The notes beneath the pieces are model-generated. The model saw only the letters and a program-made list of their open reading frames with translations, was not told the origin of the DNA and made no database searches. The position numbers were made by a program, and so were the translations under genes. Source: an uncultured Prevotellaceae bacterium (GTDB lineage Bacteria > Bacteroidota > Bacteroidia > Bacteroidales > Muribaculaceae). From it: a stretch of DNA of 35,110 nucleotides. Numbering within the stretch: position 1 is the first letter of the stretch; each line of letters begins with the position of its first letter. The DNA lies in assembly GCA_946410125.1 (NCBI GenBank), contig CAMJZF010000015.1, positions 1 to 35,110 on the forward strand, read 5' to 3'. This document shows, in pieces, positions 15,158-24,907 of the stretch.

Positions 15158-17035
15158 TCAAAACATCTTAGCCACTTGCTCAAGCGACAGTGAGATTGCG
15201 ATAGTTTTTCCGTTTGGCGTGTATTTGTTGTTTTTCAGTGATTTCCAATCATTTACCAAAGACTTCCTTTCCTGTTCATTAAGCTGCCGTCCCGACGAGA
15301 TTGCCGCCCTCGAAGCAATAGTGAACGCTATTTTCTCAAAAATCTTGTCTTTTAAGCTACCGCCACCATTGCCAACCGAAGCAATAACCTCGTTGAGCAG
15401 CTCCACCACATTCACATTGTCAAGCCCAGGCGGCACCGAGTTAATTGACCAGTCATCGCCACTAAGCTTCGACAGCTCAAAGCCCGCCTTTTCCAAGTCG
15501 CCTTCAATCTCCTCAAAGACAGCATTCTGAGCTGGGGTAAAATGTACAATCTCAGGAAAAAGGACTCGCTGGGAAACGACATTCATGCCATCAATCTGTG
15601 CCATAAGGCGCTCATATAGCACCGCCATGTGCGCACGGTTCTGGTCAATTATTACCACCCCATCGTGGGTGACGGTAAGAAGATAACGATTGTTGAACTG
15701 CAAAATGCCTTGCACCTCTTCGTCGACTTGCACAAGAGGCGTGTTAACCGGCTTCTCCACTTCTGGGGTCTCCAAACCAGCAACCTCGTCTTGCCCAACT
15801 TGCCTCGACTTCTCAAAATTTTTATACAGCTCTTCCCAATCGGGCAAACTGTTAGACCCATAATAGCCCGATGAGGGCCTGTTAGAACCATGGGAAGAAT
15901 GTTGTGACGAAGGCTTGCCTGCCGATTCCTTAAAGGGGTTATAGTCACGATCGACAGCAATCTCGGGTGGGCGCGTAGCATGGGGAAGCGTGACGGCAGG
16001 AATATCGGGTGCGTCTTCTTTGTCAAAATCGATTGACGGCACCACGTTAAACCGCCCTAACGTCTCTTTTACTGCAGCCGAGAGTATCTGCCAAATTGGC
16101 ATTTCATTCTCAAACTTTATCTCCGTTTTTGTGGGATGAATGTTGACATCTATCGTCTCGGGGGCTACATCAAAAATCAGGAAATAGCTTGGCTGGGCAT
16201 CATCGGGAATCAACTCATTGTAGCACGAAGTAACTGCCTTGTGGAAATAAGGGTGACGCATGTAACGCCCATTGACAAAGAAGAACTGCATGGCACCACG
16301 CCTGCGTGCATTCTCGGGCTTACCGATAAAACCCGTGATTTCCACCAGCGACGTGCCAATGGAGAGCGGAATAAGCTGCTGGTCGAGAGTGTGACCAAAA
16401 AGCGCCACTATGCGTTGCTTGAAAGAGCCTTCCATGAGCTTATACAGCACGTTGCCATTGTGAGTGAGGGTGAACTCGACATTAAAGTTGACCAACGCCA
16501 GCTTTTCAAACTCCTTGATTATATTGCTCAGCTCCACCTGATTGCTCTTCAAGAACTTGCGGCGAGCAGGCACATTGAAAAAGATATCCTTAATCATGAA
16601 GTTGCATCCCACCGGGCACACGTCAGGCTCCTGCGACTCACATTGCGAAGCATTGATAATGAGCTTTGTGCCGAGCTGGTTGCCACGGGCACAGGTGCGC
16701 AACTCAATGTGAGAGATTGCGGCTATCGATGCCAATGCCTCGCCACGGAATCCCATGGTTTGAAGAGCAAACAAGTCGTCGGCATTACGTATCTTAGATG
16801 TGCTGTGACGCTCAAATGCCAATCGGGCATCGGTATCGCTCATCCCCACCCCATTGTCAATGACCTGGATTAGGGTGCGACCCGCATCCTTGAGAATGAT
16901 TTGAACCGAGGTCGCTTGAGCGTCAATGGCATTCTCGACCAGCTCTTTAATCACCGAGGCGGGGCGCTGAATCACCTCACCAGCCGCAATTTGGTTAGCG
17001 ACAGAATCGGGAAGCAGTTTAATCACGTCACTCAT
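15158..17035 (-). CDS. mutL: DNA mismatch repair protein MutL
   Basis: A 625-residue MutL. The N-terminal GHKL ATPase is well conserved: IAAGEVIQRPASVIKELVENAIDA, then DNGVGM, and GFRGEALASI. A transducer domain follows, then a poorly conserved linker (about 340-430) and the C-terminal dimerisation domain. MutL couples MutS mismatch recognition to strand removal. The endonuclease motif of MutH-independent MutLs, DQHA-x2-E-x4-E, here reads DQNRAHMAVLYE from D464: the His is Asn, the Ala is Arg and the first Glu is Met. The late CPHGRP-type motif reads TPNGKT. Nicking activity is therefore doubtful. It is last in the surA-ostA-mutL unit, 11 nt after the OstA-like gene. Confidence 0.97.
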   Translation of the reverse strand: MSDVIKLLPDSVANQIAAGEVIQRPASVIKELVENAIDAQATSVQIILKDAGRTLIQVIDNGVGMSDTDARLAFERHSTSKIRNADDLFALQTMGFRGEALASIAAISHIELRTCARGNQLGTKLIINASQCESQEPDVCPVGCNFMIKDIFFNVPARRKFLKSNQVELSNIIKEFEKLALVNFNVEFTLTHNGNVLYKLMEGSFKQRIVALFGHTLDQQLIPLSIGTSLVEITGFIGKPENARRRGAMQFFFVNGRYMRHPYFHKAVTSCYNELIPDDAQPSYFLIFDVAPETIDVNIHPTKTEIKFENEMPIWQILSAAVKETLGRFNVVPSIDFDKEDAPDIPAVTLPHATRPPEIAVDRDYNPFKESAGKPSSQHSSHGSNRPSSGYYGSNSLPDWEELYKNFEKSRQVGQDEVAGLETPEVEKPVNTPLVQVDEEVQGILQFNNRYLLTVTHDGVVIIDQNRAHMAVLYERLMAQIDGMNVVSQRVLFPEIVHFTPAQNAVFEEIEGDLEKAGFELSKLSGDDWSINSVPPGLDNVNVVELLNEVIASVGNGGGSLKDKIFEKIAFTIASRAAISSGRQLNEQERKSLVNDWKSLKNNKYTPNGKTIAISLSLEQVAKMF

Positions 17036-17046
17036 AGCCTCTCATT

Positions 17047-18852
17047 TCATTTAACAATAGTTCTTCGGGTAGAAACCGCCTCTCCAAAAATCTGTCTCAT
17101 TTCCTGACTTACCTCGAGCACGTCCATAGGCTTCTTGGGACGTATTGAGTCATACCACCTGAACTTCGACAGCCTCAAGTCGCTGATGCGCGCCAGGAAC
17201 AATGGAATGACCTTGCCTGTGACATCGGGCCACATCTTAATCTTCTCCACCTCCTGCTTCGCCTTTAAATCGATAGACAGATAGGCACTGTTGGCATTTA
17301 TCAGCTTGTTGTAGGTTGAATCCTTCTCCATGGGGAAAAACAGCGTTTCCACATCGCCCGAGACATCAAGACGACGCAATTCTTTGTTCTCGAAGGTTGC
17401 ATGCATCTTCCTTCCACTCAACTGGTTGTAATAGACTTCTCCCAGATGCTCAACTATTAAGCCCCATTGCGGCAAGGTTGCCCAATCGACTGTTGAGTCC
17501 TGAACATGAACATTAATTTCCTCGCCACTTATTTGGCGATTGTCGCTCCACACAATGGCATGACGATACATGTTGAGGATGGAATCGTTCTCGTTGACTG
17601 CAGCAGAGTCGCACACTCCCTGAATGTCCTTGCGGTAGAAACGCACAAACTTGTTGGCAATAAGAAGCCTTGTAGTGTCATCGACGGTGACTGTCCTCAA
17701 TGTGTCGGCATGGATATAGATGGTATCCTTTTGCGAGAACTCCCGCGCGAGAGCATTCTCGGTGACATATGACTCCTTGGTCTTCTCGTTGTGATAGCCA
17801 ACCTCCCCCACAAGTATGACCTTGCTCTTCATGTCGGTGAGCACCACGTTACCACGTGCTTTTCCCTCGCCCGTGCGCCTGTCATAGTCAACCACGTCGC
17901 CCTTTAGGGTGCGCTGGTTTTTCTCGTCGGTCATCACCACATTGCCCTGTGCCTGGCCTTTTTCATTCTTGCGGTCGTAATACACTACATCACCCACAAG
18001 TGTTTCGCCTTCCTTGGTCTTTACCGTAGAGCGGTTATACATTGTACCCTCCTCGCTCGAGAGGTTATACCATCCGCTTGAGGTGGTGATGGTGTGCCCG
18101 TCGGCAAGCGACACAATCTCGGTCTCATCCTCTATCGTGGCGATGTGGGTGTTCATGTCATAGTCCAGAACGTCGGTGTGCAGTTTCATCTTGCTGTTAG
18201 TCATGCGCACATTAGAAGTAAACTGCACCTTCTTGGTGTCGTGCTCATAGCGAGCCACCGTCGACGTAATGCGCGTCCCCGACTTGTCGACCACTGTGCC
18301 GCCATTAAAGTAGCGGGCTACATTATTGAGCATGTCGTAATCGAGACTGTCGGTGGTTACCGTCATCGAGCGGTTTACGACCCTGACGTTGCGGCGCAAT
18401 TTCGCCACTTCAACATCGCCAAAGTAGTGCATGCGGTCGCAATAGGCCTTCATGGTATCGGCCTGGTTCATAACCACATGGCCGAAAGCGTCGAGCGACC
18501 CCGATGCTTCATAGAAATAGGCACTGTCACACGAGAGTGTCATGTTGCCCCGCCTGAACCTCACATTACCCTTCAAGACGCGATACTCGGTGCTGCGTTG
18601 CTCATTGGCAATGAGAAAATCGGCATTCTCCAGAAACACTTTGCCTGGGTCAAAACGGTTAGCATCGGGAATAATGGGGGTTATTCGGCGCAGGTGCTGA
18701 GTTGTGGCACCTGGTATGGCGGCAACCGCTTGATTCTGGGCTTGCGTGTCGAAGGTAAAGAACACGGCAAACGCCATGAGCAACAATGCCACAATGCGTG
18801 AGTAGAAATCATTTCCACCCACCACTATGCGGCTATGTTGGCAATGCGACAT
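17047..18852 (-). CDS. OstA/LptA-like LPS transport protein
   Basis: A 601-residue protein with an N-terminal hydrophobic segment ending DTQAQ (about 17-39), so exported. The body is a series of beta-jellyroll repeats typical of LptA and the N-terminal domain of LptD/OstA: VLKGNVRFRRGNMTLSCDSAYFY, then repeated GDVVYYDR...GQAQGNVVMTD and GDVVDYDR...GKARGNVVLTD units. LptA-type proteins bridge the periplasm and carry lipopolysaccharide to the outer membrane. At 601 residues it is much longer than E. coli LptA (about 185) but lacks a recognisable LptD barrel. Its start lies 9 nt after the surA-like stop and its end 11 nt before mutL. The exact start codon is uncertain; a Met at residue 27 would remove much of the signal. 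Confidence 0.82.
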   Translation of the reverse strand: MSHCQHSRIVVGGNDFYSRIVALLLMAFAVFFTFDTQAQNQAVAAIPGATTQHLRRITPIIPDANRFDPGKVFLENADFLIANEQRSTEYRVLKGNVRFRRGNMTLSCDSAYFYEASGSLDAFGHVVMNQADTMKAYCDRMHYFGDVEVAKLRRNVRVVNRSMTVTTDSLDYDMLNNVARYFNGGTVVDKSGTRITSTVARYEHDTKKVQFTSNVRMTNSKMKLHTDVLDYDMNTHIATIEDETEIVSLADGHTITTSSGWYNLSSEEGTMYNRSTVKTKEGETLVGDVVYYDRKNEKGQAQGNVVMTDEKNQRTLKGDVVDYDRRTGEGKARGNVVLTDMKSKVILVGEVGYHNEKTKESYVTENALAREFSQKDTIYIHADTLRTVTVDDTTRLLIANKFVRFYRKDIQGVCDSAAVNENDSILNMYRHAIVWSDNRQISGEEINVHVQDSTVDWATLPQWGLIVEHLGEVYYNQLSGRKMHATFENKELRRLDVSGDVETLFFPMEKDSTYNKLINANSAYLSIDLKAKQEVEKIKMWPDVTGKVIPLFLARISDLRLSKFRWYDSIRPKKPMDVLEVSQEMRQIFGEAVSTRRTIVK

Positions 18853-18861
18853 CTATGCTTA

Positions 18862-20229
18862 TTACTTGCTTGTCGAGGTATTATTCAACCATTTGTACTT
18901 AAACTCACAGTTGCGCCATCCTTCCTCAATATAGACATAGGTAGACTTCTGCTTCTCCTCGAGCCACTTTTGAAGAATTTCCTCACGCTTGTGATTCTCA
19001 TACATTTCCTTAAGCACCTGATAATCCTCGGCAAAGTCGGCACGATGGCTCTCATTGCGCTTAGAGAGCTTGACGATGGCTACCTGCTGACGATTGGTCT
19101 TGGGATTAATCATCACAAATGGCTTTGAAATCTCACCTTCCTGCATGTTGGCGACAATCTTACCTACCTCGGAGGGAAGGTCGGCCATCTCAAAGAAGTT
19201 ACTATGGGTCTTCTCGTTAAGCATCACGCCATTATTGTTTTTAGAATCCTTGTCTTGAGAAATGTACATCGCCGCTCCCTCAAAGGTAAGGTCGTTCTTC
19301 TTTGCCATGATGTTGCTGCGCAGTGAGTCAAGCTTTACAATCGCATCGTCAATATCTTTCTGTGCCACCTTGGGACGAAGCAGAATGTGACGGGTGTTGA
19401 TGCGGTCACCACGCTTCTCTATCAACTGAATGATGTGGAAACCAGCCTCGGTCTCGACAATCTTAGACACACGCTTTGTATCATTGAGGTTGAATGCCGC
19501 AGTAGCATACTCCGGCAGCAGTTCGGCACGTCCCCTGAAGCCTACCTCACCACCATAGGTCGATGAGCCGTCCTCACTATAAAGGATTGCCAGGGTAGAG
19601 AACTCAGCCTCGCCATCATTAACCTTTTGGCTGTACTCCCTCAACCTCGACTTAATCTCATCGATTTCTTGCTGAGGTATTACAGGGTTGATGGTTATAA
19701 TTTTCACTTCAACTTGCCGTGGGATTGTTGGCAAGGAGTCTTGAGGAATGGTATTGAAATATCGGCGCACATCGGCTGGCGTTGCCTTCACGTTCTTGGT
19801 GAGCTTGCGCTGCACTTCCTGAATGGTGTACTGGTCGCGCACAACATCCATGAGGTTCTCACGAAGCTCAGGAAGGGGCTTGCGGAAATATTCCTCGACT
19901 TTCTCTTTAGAACCGAGGTTGGCGATAAAGTAGTTGATTCGCGAGTCCACACTCTGCATTACTGTTGAATTGGGAATCTCAACAGTATCAATCTTGGCCT
20001 GATGCAGGAAAAGTTTCTCGACAGCCATGCGCTCGGGTATCACGCAATAGGGATTTCCGTCAATTGTAATGCGTTCATAAAGAGCCTGCTGATACTGTTC
20101 CTCAATATCGGACTTAAAAATAGGCTCATCACCAACAACCCAAGCCACCTCCTCGGCAACATTGTTTTGAGCACTCAAGCTTAATGCCACGAGCGACAAC
20201 AAACCCAAAAGTAAAGTTTTAATTTTCAT
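18862..20229 (-). CDS. SurA-like periplasmic peptidyl-prolyl isomerase/chaperone
   Basis: A 455-residue protein with signal peptide MKIKTLLLGLLSLVALSLSA. It has an N-terminal helical chaperone domain (AEEVAWVVGDEPIFKSDIEEQ onward) and two parvulin-type rotamase domains. The first has YSEDGSSTYGGEVGFRGRAELLPEYATAAF, and the second starts near INTRHILL (about residue 280). This architecture fits SurA, which helps outer-membrane proteins reach the BAM complex. It heads the surA-ostA-mutL unit. Upstream is the terminator of the preceding PPIase gene; only a poor promoter match (GAACTTTG, around 20303-20310) is seen. I withhold the symbol because two SurA-like genes are adjacent. Confidence 0.9.
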   Translation of the reverse strand: MKIKTLLLGLLSLVALSLSAQNNVAEEVAWVVGDEPIFKSDIEEQYQQALYERITIDGNPYCVIPERMAVEKLFLHQAKIDTVEIPNSTVMQSVDSRINYFIANLGSKEKVEEYFRKPLPELRENLMDVVRDQYTIQEVQRKLTKNVKATPADVRRYFNTIPQDSLPTIPRQVEVKIITINPVIPQQEIDEIKSRLREYSQKVNDGEAEFSTLAILYSEDGSSTYGGEVGFRGRAELLPEYATAAFNLNDTKRVSKIVETEAGFHIIQLIEKRGDRINTRHILLRPKVAQKDIDDAIVKLDSLRSNIMAKKNDLTFEGAAMYISQDKDSKNNNGVMLNEKTHSNFFEMADLPSEVGKIVANMQEGEISKPFVMINPKTNRQQVAIVKLSKRNESHRADFAEDYQVLKEMYENHKREEILQKWLEEKQKSTYVYIEEGWRNCEFKYKWLNNTSTSK

Positions 20230-20396
20230 ATCTTTATATTATCAATTATGTCGGTAAAAACATGTCTCCTACCGCCTATTCAGGCAATACAACATTTAAA
20301 CTGCAAAGTTCTTGATTTTTTGCGATTTCTCAAAATGTATTTCAATTAATAATTCTTAATTTGAAGATGCGAAACCACTATTGCCAAAGGAAGGGC

Positions 20397-20435
20397 AAAA
20401 AAATCACCGCAGGCGAAACGGCACCTGCGGTGATT
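20397..20435 (-). terminator. Terminator of the large PPIase gene
   Basis: A perfect 12-bp G/C-rich stem (20402-20413 with 20424-20435) is followed on the minus strand by seven T (20403-20397). It separates the 651-residue PPIase from the surA-like operon. Confidence 0.93.
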
Positions 20436-20487
20436 AACTCAAAATACTTACTCTATAAATTGCTCACACTAAAACCGTTGAGCAATT

Positions 20488-22443
20488 CTACTTATACTTT
20501 TTCTTCAATTGCTGAAGAACCTTTTTGTCAATAGAGACTTTATACTTCTTGTGCAGCGAGTCAACCCACTCTTGCTCAAGAACATCCTGATAATCGGATG
20601 AAACAAGGCCTCTCACGTCGGCCAACTCTTGAGGCTGGGCAATAACAGAACCAAAGAGCTTGGCATAAACAGGATACCCGGCATAGGCCGACTCTACTTT
20701 CTTGCCGCCAAATGCGATATTATCGACCATGCCATTCTCGCCTTGCTTAGAAATGACACGCACCATCTTGATATTCAACCCAAACTTCCTGTTAAGTTTA
20801 GTCGTGATAGTATCCTCGGGCAAACCGGTCATTGGGCGCATAGCAGTAAGCACCTCATTGAGGACCGAGTCGTTCTTGGCACAAACCATAATACCCTTGA
20901 AATGAGGAGCATCCCATTGATACTTGCTACGATTGGCATTGAATCGTTCTTCAAGAGCCTTTTCGTCACTCTTTGCCTTGTTCCACACCTCCTTGCTCAT
21001 AACCTCGAAGAGGAGTGTGCCCTCGCGATACTCGTTCATCAAGTTGCGATAATCGGGATTAAGCTCAATGAGATTATCGGCATAGTAACGAACTATCTCT
21101 TCTTTGGAAATCCTATCGACATTAGCTTCCATTTCTTCGGCAGCGATGTCATTGCTTGAATATTTAGCTTTTCCGTTAAGTTTCTTGGCCATCTTTGACA
21201 AGGGGCAAGAAATGCCTTTACCATAGGTAAACATTGGGAAATTAGACTTGGCAACAACATCTGTCACAAAGGTAGAATCGAAGCCACCGTGCTTGGCAAG
21301 CTCACTCTTGAGATATTCACCAAGCTTGTCATTCTTCTTGAAATTAAGCTCCTTCAAGATTTGATTAGCCTTGCTGTCAACGGGCATCATGGCACGCTCA
21401 TCGCTTTTTATCATCTGCTCAATTCTGGCTTTAGAATCCTCAAGACTTGGAACTGACTTGTGACCATATTTCTTGATGATGTGATAGCCAAAATTGCTCT
21501 CTACAGGCTTCGATAATTCTCCATCTTTAAGATTGAATGCCACCTCTTCAAAAGGCTTGATCATGCGGCCACGACCAAACGAAGGCAGCTTGCCACCATT
21601 ACGTGCCGAACCTGGGTCTTGAGAATACTTTTTGGCAAGTTCCTCAAAATCCTGCCCGGCAAGCAAGCAGTTATAAATAGAGTCGATTGTAGCCTTGACA
21701 GCCACTTTGGCGCTATCGGTCACGTTGCCTCGCGGGAAAGTGCGCAAGATGTGTCCAACCTCTACCTGTCCATCATCGGGCTTCACACCATTAACCCTAA
21801 TGAGATGAATACCGTAATCGGTAACGATGGGCCTGGACAACTCACCTACCGGTGTAGTAAAAGCAGCATATTCAAAAGCATAGGGAAAAATGCCTGAAGT
21901 TATGTAGCCATATTCACCCTTATTGTTGACTTTGGAACGATCGATAGAATACTTCATCACAAGGTCATTGAAATTCTCGCCGTTAATGATGCAGTTGCGC
22001 AGACTGTCCATCATGGCAATCTGGTGTGCATCTTCGGCCTTGTTTCTGCCACGGGCGAGCATCAAGTGAGAAACATTCACATTCTTTGTCATGCGGTCAT
22101 AAGCCTCATTGACCAGGCGTTCTTCCATCTCGGTGTCGGTAAGATAAGGAGCCAGCATATCGCTCTTGTAACCGTCCAGCTCCGACTTGATGCGAGGCAA
22201 AGTGTCATAGCCAAGCGCCTCGGCCTCGGCCACCTTGAGTTTATAGTTCACAAAACGGTCGACATACTCGTCAATACTCTCCTTGTTGACTTGTTGCTCA
22301 AGATTTTTCTTGTAAAGATACTCAAACTCAGAAAGCTTTACCTCTTTGTTGTTGATTTTCATCAACACTGGGTCTTTAGCGGCATAAGCCCCACACGCAA
22401 TACCTGCAACAACTAATGCAGAAACAAATAATTTCAGTTTCAT
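20488..22443 (-). CDS. Periplasmic parvulin-type peptidyl-prolyl isomerase (PpiD/SurA-like)
   Basis: A 651-residue protein with signal peptide [21 protein letters not shown]. An N-terminal helical SurA-N-like region (about 30-120) is followed by two parvulin domains. The first begins NVSHLML and has [24 protein letters not shown]; the second begins [10 protein letters not shown] and has [26 protein letters not shown] long C-terminal part resembles no catalytic domain I recognise. It should fold or hold outer-membrane and secreted proteins in the periplasm. It forms its own unit between recQ and the terminator at 20397-20435. The Cys at residue 17 is not in a good lipobox, so a soluble or membrane-tethered form is favoured over a lipoprotein. 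Confidence 0.88.
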   Translation of the reverse strand: MKLKLFVSALVVAGIACGAYAAKDPVLMKINNKEVKLSEFEYLYKKNLEQQVNKESIDEYVDRFVNYKLKVAEAEALGYDTLPRIKSELDGYKSDMLAPYLTDTEMEERLVNEAYDRMTKNVNVSHLMLARGRNKAEDAHQIAMMDSLRNCIINGENFNDLVMKYSIDRSKVNNKGEYGYITSGIFPYAFEYAAFTTPVGELSRPIVTDYGIHLIRVNGVKPDDGQVEVGHILRTFPRGNVTDSAKVAVKATIDSIYNCLLAGQDFEELAKKYSQDPGSARNGGKLPSFGRGRMIKPFEEVAFNLKDGELSKPVESNFGYHIIKKYGHKSVPSLEDSKARIEQMIKSDERAMMPVDSKANQILKELNFKKNDKLGEYLKSELAKHGGFDSTFVTDVVAKSNFPMFTYGKGISCPLSKMAKKLNGKAKYSSNDIAAEEMEANVDRISKEEIVRYYADNLIELNPDYRNLMNEYREGTLLFEVMSKEVWNKAKSDEKALEERFNANRSKYQWDAPHFKGIMVCAKNDSVLNEVLTAMRPMTGLPEDTITTKLNRKFGLNIKMVRVISKQGENGMVDNIAFGGKKVESAYAGYPVYAKLFGSVIAQPQELADVRGLVSSDYQDVLEQEWVDSLHKKYKVSIDKKVLQQLKKKYK

Positions 22444-22498
22444 AATTATTTTTTAAAATACGTATTTTGCGTTTTTAAACAATACAAATAATATAACG

Positions 22499-22506
22499 CA
22501 AATATA
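22499..22506 (-). promoter_or_regulatory. Possible -7 element of the PPIase gene
   Basis: TATATTTG on the minus strand, 55 nt before the ATG, matches TAnnTTTG. No -33 TTTG is at the right distance, so this is tentative. Confidence 0.4.
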
Positions 22507-22555
22507 AGATTTAAATTATATCGTCACTTTAAAAATTTGTTAACAGGCAGCAAAT

Positions 22556-22593
22556 AAGTCTTCAATCATCGTCAACAGACGAATTGAAGACTT
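22556..22593. other. Long stem-loop between recQ and the PPIase gene
   Basis: A perfect 11-bp outer stem (22556-22566 with 22583-22593) encloses a second 4-bp stem, CGTC/GACG. It begins about 50 nt after the recQ stop. There is no convincing U-run on either strand, so it may be a weak terminator, an mRNA 3'-end stabiliser or a leader structure. Confidence 0.6.
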
Positions 22594-22643
22594 ACACTAA
22601 TCAGCCATAGAGCTGTAATCTTTGGAGGCAAAAACAGGAAAAA

Positions 22644-24818
22644 TCAGTTGCCCATTTCACTTAAGAACTTGATGCGCACAAGACGAATTTCCTCCTCGGT
22701 ATAGTCATCGCCCAGTTCCTCCTGTGCAACAGAGATGCGGTCGGTGTTGCTCTCCTTGAAATACTCAAAGATATCCTCCATGTGATCCTCATCCATGATG
22801 TCACGAATGTAGTAATCAATGTTAATGCGTGTACCCGAATAGACTATCGCCTCAATCTCGTCGAGCATTTTGTCAAATTCCAAGCCTCTTGAAGCCGCAA
22901 GGTCGTCAAGTGGAACCTTACGGTCAATGCTCTGAATGAGAGAAATCTTAAGTTTGCTCTTATTGGCAACAGTACGCACCCTCATGTCCTCAGGACGAAT
23001 TATCTCGTTGTCCTCGACGTGGCGTTTAATAATTTCAAGAAATTCAGCACCATATCGCTTAGCCTTACCCGCTCCCACGCCAGGGATGTTTACCAGTTCT
23101 TCCATAGTAACAGGATAGGTCGTTGCCATAGCTTCAAGCGATGGGTCCTGGAAGATAACATAGGGAGGCAACTGCAATTTAGATGCCGTGTTCCTGCGCA
23201 AGCTCTTAAGAATGCTGAAAAGCTCACCATCAAGGGCCCCGGTACCACCACGTATTTCATTGTCTTCGACCGTAGTGAAGTCACGGTCTTCAACAACCAT
23301 AAACGAAGTTGGATTCTCCAGGAAATCCCGCCCCCGCTCAGTAACCTTGAGCAAACCATAGTTCTCAATGTCACGATCGATGTATCCGGCAATGATACCT
23401 TGAGAAATAACTGCATTCAAGAACTTTGGTGTCTTGTCTTTCTGGCACCCAAACATCTCAATTTTATCGTGCAGATAAGACTTAACGTCGCTGTTGGCAT
23501 CGCCCACCATGACACTGATAACATGATCGGCCTTGAACTTCTCCTTGAGCTGCATAATGGTTTCAATGGCATCGCACAGCTCATTGCAAGCTTCAATGCG
23601 CTTGCGTGGATGCAGACAGTTATCGCAATTGTGACAGTTGTCTTGAGTGTATTCCTCACCAAAGTAATGCAACAGCGTCTTGCGACGGCACACCGAAGTC
23701 TCGGCATAGGAAGCCGTTTCGGCCAAGAGCTGCTTTCCAATCTCCTGCTCGGCAACAGGCTTGCCCTGCATGAACTTGCGCAACTTGTCAAGGTCTTTCT
23801 GTGCATAGAAAGTGATGCATTGTCCTTCCCCGCCATCACGTCCGGCACGTCCTGTTTCCTGATAATAGCCTTCAAGACTCTTAGGAATGTCGTAATGAAT
23901 GACAAATCTCACATCGGGCTTGTCAATGCCCATGCCAAAAGCTATAGTGGCGACAATCACATCAACATCCTCAAGCAAGAAAGCATCTTGGTTGGCCGAA
24001 CGAGTGGCACTATCCATACCGGCATGATAGGCCAGAGCCTTAATGTCGTTGACACGCAACGTGGTTGCAAGTTCCTCCACCTTCTTGCGACTAAGGCAAT
24101 ATATGATACCCGACTTGCCCGGCATCGACTTAATGTACTTGATGATATCCTTGTCGACATCCTTGGTCTTGGGCCGCACCTCATAATATAGATTGGTGCG
24201 GTTAAACGACGACTTGAACACATTGGCATCCATGATGCCGAGGTTCTTTTGAATGTCATGCTGGACCTTAGATGTAGCTGTAGCTGTGAGAGCTATGATT
24301 GGTCGCACACCAATCTCATTGATAAAATGCCTGATGCGCCGATATTCTGGTCGGAAATCATGTCCCCACTCCGAAATACAATGCGCCTCGTCGATTGCAT
24401 AAAAAGAAATCTTGACACTCTTGAAGAACTCAAGATTATCCTCCTTGGTCAGCGATTCAGGAGCAACATAGAGCAACTTAGTCTTTCCCTGTAGAATATC
24501 TTCCTTTACCTGGTCGATAGCCTGCCTGTTGAGCGACGAGTTTAGGAAATGAGCTATGCCATCTTCATCGCTGAAGTTGCGCATAGCATCAACCTGATTC
24601 TTCATTAGGGAAATTAATGGGGAAATTACTATGGCTGTACCTTCCATCAACAACGACGGCAACTGATAGCACAAAGACTTGCCCCCACCGGTGGGCATGA
24701 GCACAAACGTGTCATGCTCCTCAATGAGACTCATCATGATTTGCTCCTGTTGACCTTTAAAAGTGTCAAAGCCAAAATATTTCTTCAATGTTGCTACAAG
24801 TTGTTCTTTATTAGCCAT
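22644..24818 (-). CDS. recQ: ATP-dependent DNA helicase RecQ
   Basis: A 724-residue RecQ with the full domain set: Walker A TGGGKS (43-48), DEAH (143-146) with the RecQ loop HCISEWGHDFRPEYRRI, helicase C-terminal core (YCLSRKKVEEL; GMGIDKPDVRFVIHYDIP; QETGRAGRDG), a Zn-binding cluster with CHNCDNC (about 375-405), a winged-helix RQC region and an HRDC domain (about 535-600, NIPGVGAGKAKRYG). It unwinds forked and recombination DNA 3'-5'. An extension of about 120 residues follows HRDC. I chose the ATG at 24818 (MANKEQL) over an upstream in-frame ATG at 24845 because it gives the standard start. It lies 89 nt downstream of clpX across an AT-rich gap that contains TATATTTG (24867-24860, minus), so it may have its own promoter. 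Confidence 0.97.
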   Translation of the reverse strand: MANKEQLVATLKKYFGFDTFKGQQEQIMMSLIEEHDTFVLMPTGGGKSLCYQLPSLLMEGTAIVISPLISLMKNQVDAMRNFSDEDGIAHFLNSSLNRQAIDQVKEDILQGKTKLLYVAPESLTKEDNLEFFKSVKISFYAIDEAHCISEWGHDFRPEYRRIRHFINEIGVRPIIALTATATSKVQHDIQKNLGIMDANVFKSSFNRTNLYYEVRPKTKDVDKDIIKYIKSMPGKSGIIYCLSRKKVEELATTLRVNDIKALAYHAGMDSATRSANQDAFLLEDVDVIVATIAFGMGIDKPDVRFVIHYDIPKSLEGYYQETGRAGRDGGEGQCITFYAQKDLDKLRKFMQGKPVAEQEIGKQLLAETASYAETSVCRRKTLLHYFGEEYTQDNCHNCDNCLHPRKRIEACNELCDAIETIMQLKEKFKADHVISVMVGDANSDVKSYLHDKIEMFGCQKDKTPKFLNAVISQGIIAGYIDRDIENYGLLKVTERGRDFLENPTSFMVVEDRDFTTVEDNEIRGGTGALDGELFSILKSLRRNTASKLQLPPYVIFQDPSLEAMATTYPVTMEELVNIPGVGAGKAKRYGAEFLEIIKRHVEDNEIIRPEDMRVRTVANKSKLKISLIQSIDRKVPLDDLAASRGLEFDKMLDEIEAIVYSGTRINIDYYIRDIMDEDHMEDIFEYFKESNTDRISVAQEELGDDYTEEEIRLVRIKFLSEMGN

Positions 24819-24907
24819 AGTCTTAAGGTTTAATAATAGTTGCACTCTATTTCGGTCTACAAATATAATAAAAAAATTTTAATTTCTAAAAATAAAAAAA
24901 TGATTTT

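Noticed and set aside
16136-18801. Plus-strand open frames of 245 and 235 codons opposite mutL and the OstA-like gene
   Set aside because: They are antisense frames with no homology I recognise; the minus-strand genes fully explain the coding signal.
23019-24191. 390-codon open frame on the plus strand opposite recQ
   Set aside because: It is fully antisense to a clearly conserved helicase, has no recognisable domain, and its start falls inside recQ coding sequence. It is a by-product of recQ codon use.
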